Origin: an uncultured Anaerolineae bacterium
GTDB taxonomy: Bacteria; Chloroflexota; Anaerolineae; Aggregatilineales; Phototrophicaceae
Length of the DNA: 64,000 nucleotides
Assembly: GCA_938022205.1 (NCBI GenBank)
Contig: CALIEB010000004.1
Location: 24,396-88,395 of the forward strand
Direction: 5' to 3'
Positions 27,845 through 35,841 of this stretch are shown piece by piece (within the stretch, counting starts at the first letter, position 1; the number at the start of each line of letters is the position of its first letter). Below the pieces are notes generated by a model, which was given only the letters and a program-made list of their open reading frames with translations, did not search any database and had not been told where the DNA came from. The position numbers and the translations under genes were made by a program.

Positions 27845-29038
27845 ATGACCAGCACAGACCAGCCCGAAACGCCGTCTAAGCCCGCGCGCCGCCGCGCCCT
27901 TGACATCGCCGCCTTTGGCGTGATTGTCGCCGCCTTCGCGCTTATGCTGCTGCTGGCGGAAAGCACCAACCCGCGCCGCTTGGGCTTAAGTGTTGCCTAC
28001 CTTGCGCCTGCTTATGGCGGCGTGCAAAATGTCTGGGTTGCCCCTGTGAACGCCCCGCAAGAGGCGCGCCAAGTGACCTTCGCCGCGTACGGCGTGTACG
28101 ATTTTGGCGTGAGCGCGGACGGGCGTTTTATCGCCTACGCCGAACGCCAAGAGCCGAGCGGGCTGCACGAGCTTAAGCTGCTCAACATGGAGACGCGGCA
28201 AATCACCCAGCTCACCCAATGTGAGCGCGACGAGGCGGACTGTCGCACGCCGCGCTTTCGCCCCAACGGTGACGTGCTGGCATACGAGCGCGTTAACACC
28301 AACCTTTCGCTCAACCGCAGCGGCATGAACGTCGGCATGGGGGCTATTCGCATCTGGCTGCTGGACATGACCGACCCCGCCTACTACACGCGCCCGCTGG
28401 CGGAAGATTCACAGTTTGTCGGACACTCGCCCGAGTGGTCGGTGGACGGCAGCACGCTGGTATTTTACGCCTCTGACCTCGCCAACCCGGGCATCATGGT
28501 CTACAACTTCGCGCCGCGTGAAGGCGAGCGCACGCTCAAGTTTATCCCCAGCCAATACGGCACGACGGGCACGCTCTCGCCCAACGGGCAGCAGCTAGTG
28601 TTTCCGGATTTAACGCGCCGCGACGACGGCAGCATCTACACCTACTTGCGTTTGGCGGACTTAGGCGCGCTGTCGTTCGGTGACTTGACCAACCCCGCCG
28701 ACCCCATCGACGATACGACGGCGAAATTTCACCCCAACGGACAGCAAATTGTCCTTGAACGCCGCTACACGGACGACCGCTACACGCGCGGCTATCAGCT
28801 CTACATGCTCGATGTCGCTAGCCGCGAGGTGACTCCACTGCTGGTGGATGACCGCTACACACACGGCTTCTTTGCCTTTAACGCGGTGGGCGATTGGCTG
28901 GTGCTGCAGCGGTTTCCGCTCGGCGGGCAGGCCGACACCTCGCCGGAGATTTGGGCGTACCATTTGCCCAGCCAACGCCTGCAGCTGGTGGCGACTAACG
29001 CCTTTCACCCGCGCTGGTTGATAGGCGAGGAAGGCTAG
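27845..29038 (+). CDS. membrane-anchored TolB-like beta-propeller protein
   Basis: About 397 residues. A charged N-terminus is followed by one membrane helix (residues about 20-42). The rest consists of TolB/WD40-like repeats of about 45 residues, with repeated motifs such as SADGRFIAYAE, RPNGDVLAYE, SVDGSTLVFYA and HPNGQQIVLER. It is probably an extracytoplasmic propeller that binds a protein or sugar partner. The ATG at 27845 is the only start that leaves a normal membrane anchor; an AAAGGAG lies 13 bases ahead. The stop overlaps that of the permease gene (CTAG). Confidence 0.7.
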   Translation: MTSTDQPETPSKPARRRALDIAAFGVIVAAFALMLLLAESTNPRRLGLSVAYLAPAYGGVQNVWVAPVNAPQEARQVTFAAYGVYDFGVSADGRFIAYAERQEPSGLHELKLLNMETRQITQLTQCERDEADCRTPRFRPNGDVLAYERVNTNLSLNRSGMNVGMGAIRIWLLDMTDPAYYTRPLAEDSQFVGHSPEWSVDGSTLVFYASDLANPGIMVYNFAPREGERTLKFIPSQYGTTGTLSPNGQQLVFPDLTRRDDGSIYTYLRLADLGALSFGDLTNPADPIDDTTAKFHPNGQQIVLERRYTDDRYTRGYQLYMLDVASREVTPLLVDDRYTHGFFAFNAVGDWLVLQRFPLGGQADTSPEIWAYHLPSQRLQLVATNAFHPRWLIGEEG

Positions 29039-30069
29039 CGCGCCAGCCAGACGTTGACCAGCACGCCCGCCAGCGCGTTGAGCGCGAACGGCACCGCGAC
29101 GAGATACACCACCGTGCGCCGCTTGAACACGCCCAAGAACAGCAGCGTGCTTTTCACGTCGACCATCGGACCGAACGACAGGAACGCCAAAATCGCGCCC
29201 GTCGTGAAGGTGTTGACGAACGCTAGCGCGAGGAAGCTGTCGACGGTGCTGCACACGCTGAGGATGAAGGCGAAGGCTTGCATCGCTAGCACGCTGCCGA
29301 CCTGTCCGCTGCCGATGCGCAGCAGTGTCTCTTGGGGGATGAAGGTTTGCATGCCCGCCGCCAGCAAGCAGCCAATGACCAAGTATCGCCCAATTTCGAA
29401 AAACTCGCTGGTGGCGACGGTGAGCGTCTGTGTGAAGCCGCTGCGCCATGTAGCACGCGGCGGCGGCGGTGCGGCGTTAGGAACATAGCACGCGGTCGGC
29501 AGCAGCACGTCCTCATCGCGTGCGGTCAGGGCGAACATCAGCCCGACGCTGATGGCGACCAGCGCGGTGATGACGAAGCGTCCGACAAAGATAACCCCCC
29601 AGCCAAAGGCGATGAACGTGCTGGCGAAGACGATGGGGTTCATGAACGGCGCAGCCAGCAAGAACGTGATGCCCACCGACGCGGGCAGCCCCTTCGTGAA
29701 CAGCCGCCGCGCTACCGGCACCACGCCGCACTCGCAGACCGGGAACACCAAGCCCAAGAACGCGCCCAAACCGGTGGCGAGGTAGCGATTGCGCGGCATG
29801 ACGCGCATCAGGTCGTCGTGGCGCACGAACGCCTCAATGAGGCCCGACGTGAACGTTCCCATCAGCAAGAACGGCACTGCCTCAATGTAGATGCCCAAGA
29901 AGCGCGTGCTAAACAGACCCACGACCGTGAAGAAGTCCAACCCAGTGTTGAGCGTGCCGTAGAGCAGGGCAGCCGCGACGAACACGACCACGCCCACCCA
30001 TAGCAGTGGGCGCACTGTCACGCGCAGCGGTTGGCTGTCGCTTGGTGAGTGCGATGTGCTAAGATGCAT
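29035..30069 (-). CDS. ArsP/UPF0718-type permease
   Basis: 344 residues with eight or more hydrophobic helices split by a polar loop near residues 170-210. The family's CECGVVPV motif lies in the first half and the matching CSTVDSFLALAF motif in the second. Family members move organoarsenicals or metals out of the cell, and many lack a known substrate. The usual partner DUF1980 protein is not here. The ATG at 30069 follows AGAGGA, and the stop of the amidohydrolase overlaps the ribosome site, so they form an operon. Confidence 0.82.
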   Translation of the reverse strand: MHLSTSHSPSDSQPLRVTVRPLLWVGVVVFVAAALLYGTLNTGLDFFTVVGLFSTRFLGIYIEAVPFLLMGTFTSGLIEAFVRHDDLMRVMPRNRYLATGLGAFLGLVFPVCECGVVPVARRLFTKGLPASVGITFLLAAPFMNPIVFASTFIAFGWGVIFVGRFVITALVAISVGLMFALTARDEDVLLPTACYVPNAAPPPPRATWRSGFTQTLTVATSEFFEIGRYLVIGCLLAAGMQTFIPQETLLRIGSGQVGSVLAMQAFAFILSVCSTVDSFLALAFVNTFTTGAILAFLSFGPMVDVKSTLLFLGVFKRRTVVYLVAVPFALNALAGVLVNVWLAR

Positions 30070-30071
30070 GG

Positions 30072-31331
30072 CTAGTCCTCTGCGACGGGCGCATCGTTGT
30101 TGGCAATCGCAAGAATGGTGTGTAGCAGCACGTTCGCGCCTTGTTCGACGTGTCGCCACTCGGTGTATTCGCGGGGATTCATGCTGATGCCGTTGCAGGG
30201 GATAAAAATCATCGTGGTGGGGGTAAAGTGGGCAAGAAGCTGCGCGTCATGTCCGGCAAGGCTGATGAGGCGCATGTGCGAAAGTTCTAGCCGCTCACAG
30301 ACGCGCTCGACGTGCCGACACATCGCCTCCGACATGATGGCGACCGGACGATGCAGGACACGCTCGCTGCGCACGCGCAGGCGGTAGCGTTCTGCCATAT
30401 GCATCGCCAGCTCTATCAGCCGCTGCTCCATCGCCATCAGCGTGTCATCGTCGCTGTGGCGTGCCTCCAGCGCAAGCGAGACCTGCGCCGGCACGATGGT
30501 GAAGTTGCCGGGCGCAACTTGCACGTCACCACAGTTCACCGTGCCACCCGCAAAGGCCTCAGGCAGCGTGTGCAGCGCGGTGATATAGGCGGCAGCTCCC
30601 TGCAGTGCGTCGCGCTTGCGGTCGGCGTTAGTGGCGGCGTGTACCGCCTCACCGTAAAAGGTGACACGATAGCTGATGCGCCCCATGATGTGCGTCACAA
30701 CGCCGATGTCGGTGCTGCTGCGCATGAGGCGGTCGCTTTGTTCGATGTGTAGCTCTAGGTAGCCTTTGACCGTCTTGGGGTCACGCGCCGCCTTGAAGAC
30801 CTGCTCGGGCGATAAGCCAGCGCGCCACAGCGCGGCGCGGAAGGGCGCGTTGTCCTGTACGCTGTCGTTAATGTGTTCGGGACGCAGCATCCCCGTGAGC
30901 GCGGTGCTGCCAAAGAGCGATTGCCACGTGCCTTCCTCGTCGGTGAAGCTGATGACTTCAAGGTGGAACGGCAGCGCGATGCCCGCCTCTTTCAACGTCT
31001 GCAAGCACTCCAAGCCCGCCAGTACGCCGACCGAGCCGTCATACTTGCCGCCGTTGTTGCACGTGTCAAGGTGCGAGCCAATGAGCAGCGTCGGCGCGTT
31101 GTGGTCGGCGCAGGGATACACCGCGCTCAGGTTGCCCGCCTCGTCGTCGCGCAGCAGCAGTCCCAGCTCATCGATGCGATTGGCGAACCACGCACGCGCC
31201 TGCAAGTCTTCCAGCGAGAGGGCGATGCGGCTTACCCCCCCGCCAAGCGTCGCGCCAATTTCCGCAAGCGCGTTAAAGTTCGTTTTAAGGCGTTGACTGT
31301 TGATACAGAGCTGCGCAGTGACCATGTGCAT
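30072..31331 (-). CDS. M20-family Zn amidohydrolase (N-carbamoyl-amino acid or allantoate type)
   Basis: 419 residues. Metal ligands appear in order: GSHLDT, KYDGSVGVLAG, TDEEG and, near the C-terminus, SLAGHDAQL. The dimerisation insert lies between about 210 and 330. The sequence belongs to the AmaB/HyuC/AllC branch, which cleaves the ureido bond of N-carbamoyl-L-amino acids or allantoate, giving ammonia and CO2. Which of these it uses cannot be told from motifs. It is the first gene of an operon with the permease at 29035. A hydantoinase-type gene lies far away at 57338, so a shared hydantoin pathway is only a suggestion. Confidence 0.85.
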   Translation of the reverse strand: MHMVTAQLCINSQRLKTNFNALAEIGATLGGGVSRIALSLEDLQARAWFANRIDELGLLLRDDEAGNLSAVYPCADHNAPTLLIGSHLDTCNNGGKYDGSVGVLAGLECLQTLKEAGIALPFHLEVISFTDEEGTWQSLFGSTALTGMLRPEHINDSVQDNAPFRAALWRAGLSPEQVFKAARDPKTVKGYLELHIEQSDRLMRSSTDIGVVTHIMGRISYRVTFYGEAVHAATNADRKRDALQGAAAYITALHTLPEAFAGGTVNCGDVQVAPGNFTIVPAQVSLALEARHSDDDTLMAMEQRLIELAMHMAERYRLRVRSERVLHRPVAIMSEAMCRHVERVCERLELSHMRLISLAGHDAQLLAHFTPTTMIFIPCNGISMNPREYTEWRHVEQGANVLLHTILAIANNDAPVAED

Positions 31332-31700
31332 GCTTAAACACCCATCAAGCTATTGGTGGAGAGCGATAACTATTTATTATAACAGCTCGTTACAAGCACA
31401 CAATATTTTCTTAACACAAGTTTTGCTCTCTCAGTCAGTGCGGCAAGAGAGCGTTTCTGCGCAATAGCCCTGAGATGCCCTGTCCATCACTAACAAATGG
31501 TGTTCTAATGTGGTAGAGTAGGTGCGGCGCGTTCCACATGCGTTTTTTGCGCTTTATTGAAGGCAGCGTAAGCGAGCGATGAACGTGTTGCCTTTGTAGC
31601 CGCGCTTTCAAAGCAAATAATTGTGGTGGGGGATTCAGCATCAGCAAGGCGAGGCAGCGGCTGGGATGGCCGCGCTCGTTAATCAGAGAGAGTGTGCCGC
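31332..31700. other. 369-base intergenic region without a recognised gene
   Basis: The gap between the divergent amidohydrolase and glycosyltransferase is less GC-rich than the genes around it. It contains an inverted repeat CTCTCT...AGAGAG (about 31425-31452). A 70-codon minus-strand frame at 31435-31647 has no ribosome site or recognisable domain and is not called. No tRNA or known riboswitch was seen. Confidence 0.4.
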
Positions 31701-32831
31701 ATGGCGAAGCTGTTGTATGTGGTGAACATCCCGCGTTTTTTTATCACGCACCGCCTGCCGCTGGCACTAGCAGCACAGCGTGCGGGCTATGAAGTGCATG
31801 TTGCCACTAGCGACGCAGACACGGAGAACGTGGCAGCAATTAAGGCTGCGGGACTACCCTATCACCCGCTGCCGCTCAGCCAGCACGGCACGCATCCCTT
31901 GCAAGAGTGGCGCACGCTAATGGCGTTGTGGGAGCTGTACATCCGTCTGAAGCCCGAGCTGGTGCATCACGTCAGCATCAAGCCGGTGCTGTACGGCGGG
32001 CTGGTCGCGCCGCTGTCGCCGGTGCGCGGCGTGGTGCATGCCCTCAGCGGCTTGGGCTACTTGTTCACCGACGAAGGGGCGAAGGCGCGGGTGCTGCGCG
32101 TGCTGCTGGCACCGTTGCTGCGGCTGGCGTTGGACGGCAGGCGCAAGCGCGTCATCTTCCAAAACTTTGACGACCGCGCGCTCTTGGTCAAACGTCGCCT
32201 CGTACATTTTGGCAACACGGTACTCATACGTGGCAGTGGCGTGGATACCGCCGTGTTCGCGCCTACGCCCTATCCCCACGACACGCCGCCGCTGGTGCTG
32301 TTCGCTGGTCGGCTGCTTTGGCAAAAAGGCGTGCGTGAGTTCGTCGAGGCGGCGCGGTTGCTGCGTGGGCGCGCGCGCTTCGTCATCGTCGGCTATCCCG
32401 AACCGACCAGCCCCTACGCCGTGCCGCTAGAAACGCTGCAGGCGTGGGATGCGGCGGGCGACATCGCATGGTGGGGCAAGCGCGACGATATGCCCGCCGT
32501 GCTAGCACAAGCCAGCGTCGTGTGCCTGCCGTCAACGTATGGCGAAGGCGTGCCAAAAATCCTCATCGAGGCGGCGGCGTGCGCCCGCCCGCTGGTGGCG
32601 ACCGACGTGGCGGGCTGCCGTGAGATTGTCCATGACGACGTGAACGGCTTGCTCGTGCCGCCGCGCAACAGCGACGCGCTGGCGCAAGCGATAGGCGCGC
32701 TGTTGGACGACCCGCCGCGTGCAGCGCGCATGGGGCAGGCGGGCAGGCGGCTGGTCGAGCAGGAGTTTGCCCTCGAGCTGGTCGTGCAGCAGACGCTGGC
32801 GGTGTATCAGACGCTGTTAGAGCAAGCCTAG
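31701..32831 (+). CDS. glycosyltransferase family 4
   Basis: 376 residues. The N-terminal GT-B domain begins with LYVVNIPRFFITHRLP, and the C-terminal domain has VLFAGRLLWQKGVREF and the EX7E block around STYGEGVPKILIEAAACARP. The sequence resembles the PglA/CapM-type GalNAc or hexose transferases. It is a single-gene unit between a divergent amidohydrolase and an SH3 protein; a strong promoter for the next gene follows directly. Acceptor unknown. Confidence 0.87.
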   Translation: MAKLLYVVNIPRFFITHRLPLALAAQRAGYEVHVATSDADTENVAAIKAAGLPYHPLPLSQHGTHPLQEWRTLMALWELYIRLKPELVHHVSIKPVLYGGLVAPLSPVRGVVHALSGLGYLFTDEGAKARVLRVLLAPLLRLALDGRRKRVIFQNFDDRALLVKRRLVHFGNTVLIRGSGVDTAVFAPTPYPHDTPPLVLFAGRLLWQKGVREFVEAARLLRGRARFVIVGYPEPTSPYAVPLETLQAWDAAGDIAWWGKRDDMPAVLAQASVVCLPSTYGEGVPKILIEAAACARPLVATDVAGCREIVHDDVNGLLVPPRNSDALAQAIGALLDDPPRAARMGQAGRRLVEQEFALELVVQQTLAVYQTLLEQA

Positions 32832-32838
32832 CAGTCAT

Positions 32839-32867
32839 TTGACAAGGGTCGTGCCGCCGACTATGAT
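32839..32867 (+). promoter_or_regulatory. strong sigma-70-type promoter of the SH3-protein gene
   Basis: TTGACA at 32839-32844 (perfect consensus), a 17-base spacer, and TATGAT at 32862-32867. Transcription should start near 32874, leaving an untranslated leader of about 32 bases before the ATG at 32906. It lies just after the stop of the glycosyltransferase. Confidence 0.8.
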
Positions 32868-32905
32868 ACAAGGAACGAACAGTTATGAAGAACGAGGGGG
32901 TTCTG

Positions 32906-33622
32906 ATGAAGCGTGGCTTTTGGATGGTGTTGTGTGTCGGGCTGTTGTTGGGCGTGGCGAGCCTCGTCAGCGCGCAAGTGGGTCCGTGCTACAACAATCC
33001 TGACGTGGGCGTGTCTAACACGAACAACTGCAACTTGCACAGCGGCAGAGGCATTGGCTTGACGCTTGAGCAAGAGTTTAAGGTGATCCGCGCGGTCGAC
33101 ATTTTCGAAAACGACCCCGAAAAAGTGGTTGCGGTGTGCTTGCGGGGCGACGGCGGCTTGCTGTACAGCCGTGCCGATATCCTGCCTCGCGTGGCGCATT
33201 GGGCGTGGTATTACACGACTAACGACGGCTTTGTGTGTACCAACGTCAACCGTCCGGGCGTGGTCGTGTTGATTAGCGACCGCTCGCCATTTGCTGCTGG
33301 CAATGCCATACCTGCCGCCAACCCAGCGGGTAGCGCGGGCGGTGCCGCCGCCGCGCCTACGCCTTCGGCAGCGGCAGCGGCAGCCGCCTTCGACAGCGGC
33401 GCGCGGATTGAGCTGACCAACTGCAACGTGGTGACGCGCGCTATCCTCAACTTCCGCGACGCGCCTTCGCTTAACAGCAACGTCAAGGATTTAATTCCGT
33501 ATCGCCTGATTTTGCGCGCCATTGCGCGGCAAGGCAACTGGTTTAACGTGATTTATGGCAGCGATAACGGCTGGGTTTCGGCAAACCTTGTCAACACGCG
33601 CGGCAGCTGCGGCGGAAGATAG
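32906..33622 (+). CDS. secreted protein with C-terminal bacterial SH3 domain
   Basis: About 238 residues. A signal peptide (about 1-20) ends in SLVSAQ. The mature N-terminal part has six Cys, mostly in pairs that could form disulfides. An Ala/Pro-rich linker of about 30 residues follows, and the last 65 residues are a bacterial SH3 domain (LNFRDAPSLNSNV ... GWVSANLV). Such domains bind peptidoglycan. The ATG at 32906 follows GAGGGG at good spacing; an earlier ATG at 32885 is possible but lies about 11 bases from the predicted transcription start. Confidence 0.72.
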   Translation: MKRGFWMVLCVGLLLGVASLVSAQVGPCYNNPDVGVSNTNNCNLHSGRGIGLTLEQEFKVIRAVDIFENDPEKVVAVCLRGDGGLLYSRADILPRVAHWAWYYTTNDGFVCTNVNRPGVVVLISDRSPFAAGNAIPAANPAGSAGGAAAAPTPSAAAAAAAFDSGARIELTNCNVVTRAILNFRDAPSLNSNVKDLIPYRLILRAIARQGNWFNVIYGSDNGWVSANLVNTRGSCGGR

Positions 33623-33649
33623 GCACGCGGTCTTTTGTTAGCCAAACAG

Positions 33650-33685
33650 AAAGGGCGTAACGACAATTTCGTTGCGCCCTTTTTT
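33650..33685 (+). terminator. rho-independent terminator after the SH3-protein gene
   Basis: A 14-base stem AAAGGGCGTAACGA/TCGTTGCGCCCTTT with one G-T pair is closed by a short loop and followed by a run of T. The T-run overlaps the next gene's promoter. Confidence 0.85.
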
Positions 33686-33712
33686 GTCGTAAGCGTACAT
33701 TTTAGGTATAAT
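33684..33712 (+). promoter_or_regulatory. promoter of the methyltransferase gene
   Basis: TTGTCG at 33684-33689, a 17-base spacer and a perfect TATAAT at 33707-33712. The -35 box is inside the T-tail of the preceding terminator, so one unit stops exactly where the next begins. Confidence 0.65.
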
Positions 33713-33748
33713 ACAACTATCCATCCGCAGCATGAGGCAGGCATCACC

Positions 33749-34612
33749 ATGACCGACAACCAAGAGCGCATCAAACGTCACTACGCTACCGACGATTACT
33801 TGCGCATTCGCCAAGAGACACACGACAAATACACCGTGCCTAACGTGAATTTCGCTGATTGGGCGTTACAGTGTTTGACGTGGCGCGGCGATGAGACAGT
33901 GCTTGACGTGGGCTGTGGCAATGGGCTGTACTACGGCAAGCTGCTAGCACGTCATCCACATGTGTGCTACTTCGGCATAGACTACAACGCCGTGATGCTG
34001 AACAAGCACCCTGCGCCGCGTGGGCGGTTGGTGCGTGGCGATGCCACCAAGTTGCCGTTTGCGGATGGGCAGTTTGACGTGGTGATGGCCAACCACGTGC
34101 TGTTTCTCATCAGCGACATCGACAGTGCCATCCGCGAAATGCGCCGCGTGCTAAAGCCCGACGGCGTGCTGATGGCGGCGACCAACAGCGTACAGACCAT
34201 GCCCGAAATGCAGGTACTCATGCGGCGTGCGATTGTGCTGCTGACGCGCAACGGTGCCGCCAACGTGCGCCCGCCCGCCAACCCCAGCGACGCTTTTGCG
34301 CTGGAGAACGGCACGCGCTTTCTCGCGCGTTATTTTTATGCGGTGGTGCGCCACGACCTGCCCAGCGCACTAGTGTTCCCCGACACGGAACCCGCGATGG
34401 CTTACCTTGAGAGCATGCGCGACCTGCGCGAGCCGCAGCTGCCGCCTGATGTGCTGTGGGACGACGTGATGATGATTATGCGCCAGCAAATCAGCCAGCT
34501 GGTCAAGCATCTCGGCGAGCTGGTGATTAACAAGCAGTCGGGCGTGTTAATCGCCACCAACAGCGGCGGCTTTATTCGCCCTTATTTAGACAAACAAGCA
34601 AACAAAGGCTAA
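33749..34612 (+). CDS. SAM-dependent class I methyltransferase
   Basis: 287 residues, soluble. Motif I is VLDVGCGNGLYYG, followed by the acidic end of strand 2 (FGIDYN), the GDATKLPF segment and the MRRVLKPDG motif of methyltransferases of the UbiE/type 11 kind. The C-terminal 100 residues are helical and may bind the substrate. The substrate cannot be inferred. The ATG at 33749 opens the conserved part, and the longer open frame contains the terminator and promoter and is not translated. A lipoprotein gene follows after seven bases. Confidence 0.85.
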   Translation: MTDNQERIKRHYATDDYLRIRQETHDKYTVPNVNFADWALQCLTWRGDETVLDVGCGNGLYYGKLLARHPHVCYFGIDYNAVMLNKHPAPRGRLVRGDATKLPFADGQFDVVMANHVLFLISDIDSAIREMRRVLKPDGVLMAATNSVQTMPEMQVLMRRAIVLLTRNGAANVRPPANPSDAFALENGTRFLARYFYAVVRHDLPSALVFPDTEPAMAYLESMRDLREPQLPPDVLWDDVMMIMRQQISQLVKHLGELVINKQSGVLIATNSGGFIRPYLDKQANKG

Positions 34613-34618
34613 GGTGTG

Positions 34619-35227
34619 ATGAAAACCCTTGTGCTTGGCCTTGCTGCCCTGCTTTTGTTGGTGTTTACAGCGGCTTGCGCGCCTGCCACGCCCGCGCTCA
34701 ACCCAACCGCCACGCCTGACTACCAGCTTGTGCAGACGCACACGCACACCGATTTGCTCGGCGGCACGGTGATGCTGCGCTATCCGGCGCGTTGGACAGC
34801 GGTGTTGCGCGATGACGTGCTGCTCCTTTCTAATGACGCTGCCATAGCCGCTGACCCCACGCTAGACATGCCAGCGGGCAGCGTTGCCCTGTCGATTAGC
34901 GTTATCCCCAGCATCTTGGCTGGCTTTAGCGTTGGCGAGGGGCAGCCTCCTACGCCCTACAACATTCTGATGAACTACGTGACCAAGTTTGTGCAAAGCG
35001 AGGCGAACCCTATTGCCTTCGCCCAGCCACAGCTGCTCACGCTGGGAGGGCAGCCCGCCGCCAGCCTTAACGGCAGCAGCGCGAGTGACGAGACGCTCAT
35101 CATCGCGCGCACGCTGGCGGACGGTCGCGGCTATGCGCTGCTGGTGACGGTGGCGGACAAAGGTGAGCTGGCAAATTGGCAGGGCATGGTGACCGCTATC
35201 GCCGACACGCTGAGCTACCAGCCGTGA
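34619..35227 (+). CDS. lipoprotein of unknown function
   Basis: 202 residues. Lipoprotein signal with lipobox TAAC (Cys at 20), then a Pro/Thr/Ala spacer. The mature part resembles the PsbP/DUF1795 type of small alpha/beta proteins (strand pattern TVMLRYPARWTAVLRDDVLLLS, then LTLGGQPAASLNG and a final helix). A similar pattern occurs at the N-terminal half of the DsbA-like protein at 47946. It lies in one operon with the methyltransferase. Role unknown. Confidence 0.6.
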   Translation: MKTLVLGLAALLLLVFTAACAPATPALNPTATPDYQLVQTHTHTDLLGGTVMLRYPARWTAVLRDDVLLLSNDAAIAADPTLDMPAGSVALSISVIPSILAGFSVGEGQPPTPYNILMNYVTKFVQSEANPIAFAQPQLLTLGGQPAASLNGSSASDETLIIARTLADGRGYALLVTVADKGELANWQGMVTAIADTLSYQP

Positions 35228-35525
35228 GGTGGCAAAAACGCGGCTTGTTACAAAACTCTAACTTTTAAGCGGCGGCAGAGTAACCCTATTTTTGTAGGCA
35301 AAACCTTGAAATTAAGACCTTTATTGTTATGTAAAATTGACTAAGAATTGTTTTTGACGATGAATATTTGGGCAATCATGGGCAGATATATCCCAAATTT
35401 ATCCCAAATTCGGGGTCATAGCGGGTCATTTGTTAAGAGAGAATAAATTAGCGAGGCATGGTAAGCGTTCGCTTTTGTGTGTTCAGACCACAAAGGTTAA
35501 GAAATTCCGCAAACGCTAAAATCAG
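35228..35525. other. AT-rich region with phased tandem repeats upstream of dnaA
   Basis: The region is strongly AT-rich against its surroundings. It contains an exact tandem repeat of the 11-mer TATCCCAAATT at 35389-35399 and 35400-35410, an inverted half ATTTGGG at 35366-35372, and then GGGTCAT at 35413-35419 and 35423-35429, ten bases apart. Repeats at 10-11 base spacing would put bound proteins on one face of the helix. The 11-mer contains TTATCCCAA with the preceding base, which matches 7 of 9 positions of a DnaA box (TTATCCACA). No perfect DnaA box was found. It could be part of a replication origin or a control region of dnaA; nothing here decides between them. Confidence 0.45.
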
Positions 35526-35554
35526 TTGAGAAATTTGCCAACATGCGTTATACT
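35526..35554 (+). promoter_or_regulatory. promoter of dnaA
   Basis: TTGAGA at 35526-35531, a 17-base spacer, and TATACT at 35549-35554, each 5 of 6 to consensus. Transcription would start near 35561, about 280 bases before the dnaA start codon. Confidence 0.7.
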
Positions 35555-35841
35555 CAAAGTACTTCAGTAACCATCCCTCCGCACCCAGAGGGACAGGCAC
35601 AGCGACAGGCGGGCGACACGCCGACACCCCACGTCAGCCTAAAGCCTGAGTGGACTGTGCGAAACGGAAACAAGCAAGGCGTTTTACGCAGTCGCTTGAC
35701 CTAACACACAACCTAATTCTGTTCAGCGTGCTTGCGTTTGTCTTGGAAAACGTAAGGCTAGGATGCACTGTCGGCTGCGAGTGTTGCTCGCGGGTTTTCT
35801 CTTATTCGCTGTTTTTCGGGTTACTCGGAGGTGCGCGTCAT
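35555..35841 (+). other. long 5' leader of dnaA
   Basis: About 280 bases between the predicted transcription start and the dnaA ATG. It contains short complementary segments (CCCTCC with GGGA near 35575-35592, GGCGGGCG near 35608 with CGCC). The leader is in an open frame with dnaA, but the hydrophobic, Cys-rich translation (from 35650) does not resemble a DnaA N-terminus. No known riboswitch or structured RNA motif was recognised. Confidence 0.35.

Noticed and set aside
28661..29449. 262-codon minus-strand frame spanning the end of the TolB-like gene and the permease
   Set aside because: It overlaps two real genes in other frames and has no start signal.
31435..31647. 70-codon minus-strand frame in the gap before the glycosyltransferase
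   Set aside because: No ribosome site, no promoter, and no recognisable pattern.
35650..35841. In-frame extension of dnaA toward the N-terminus
   Set aside because: The ORF extends, but GGAGG at normal spacing marks the ATG at 35842 and the extra residues are hydrophobic and Cys-rich, unlike any DnaA N-terminus.
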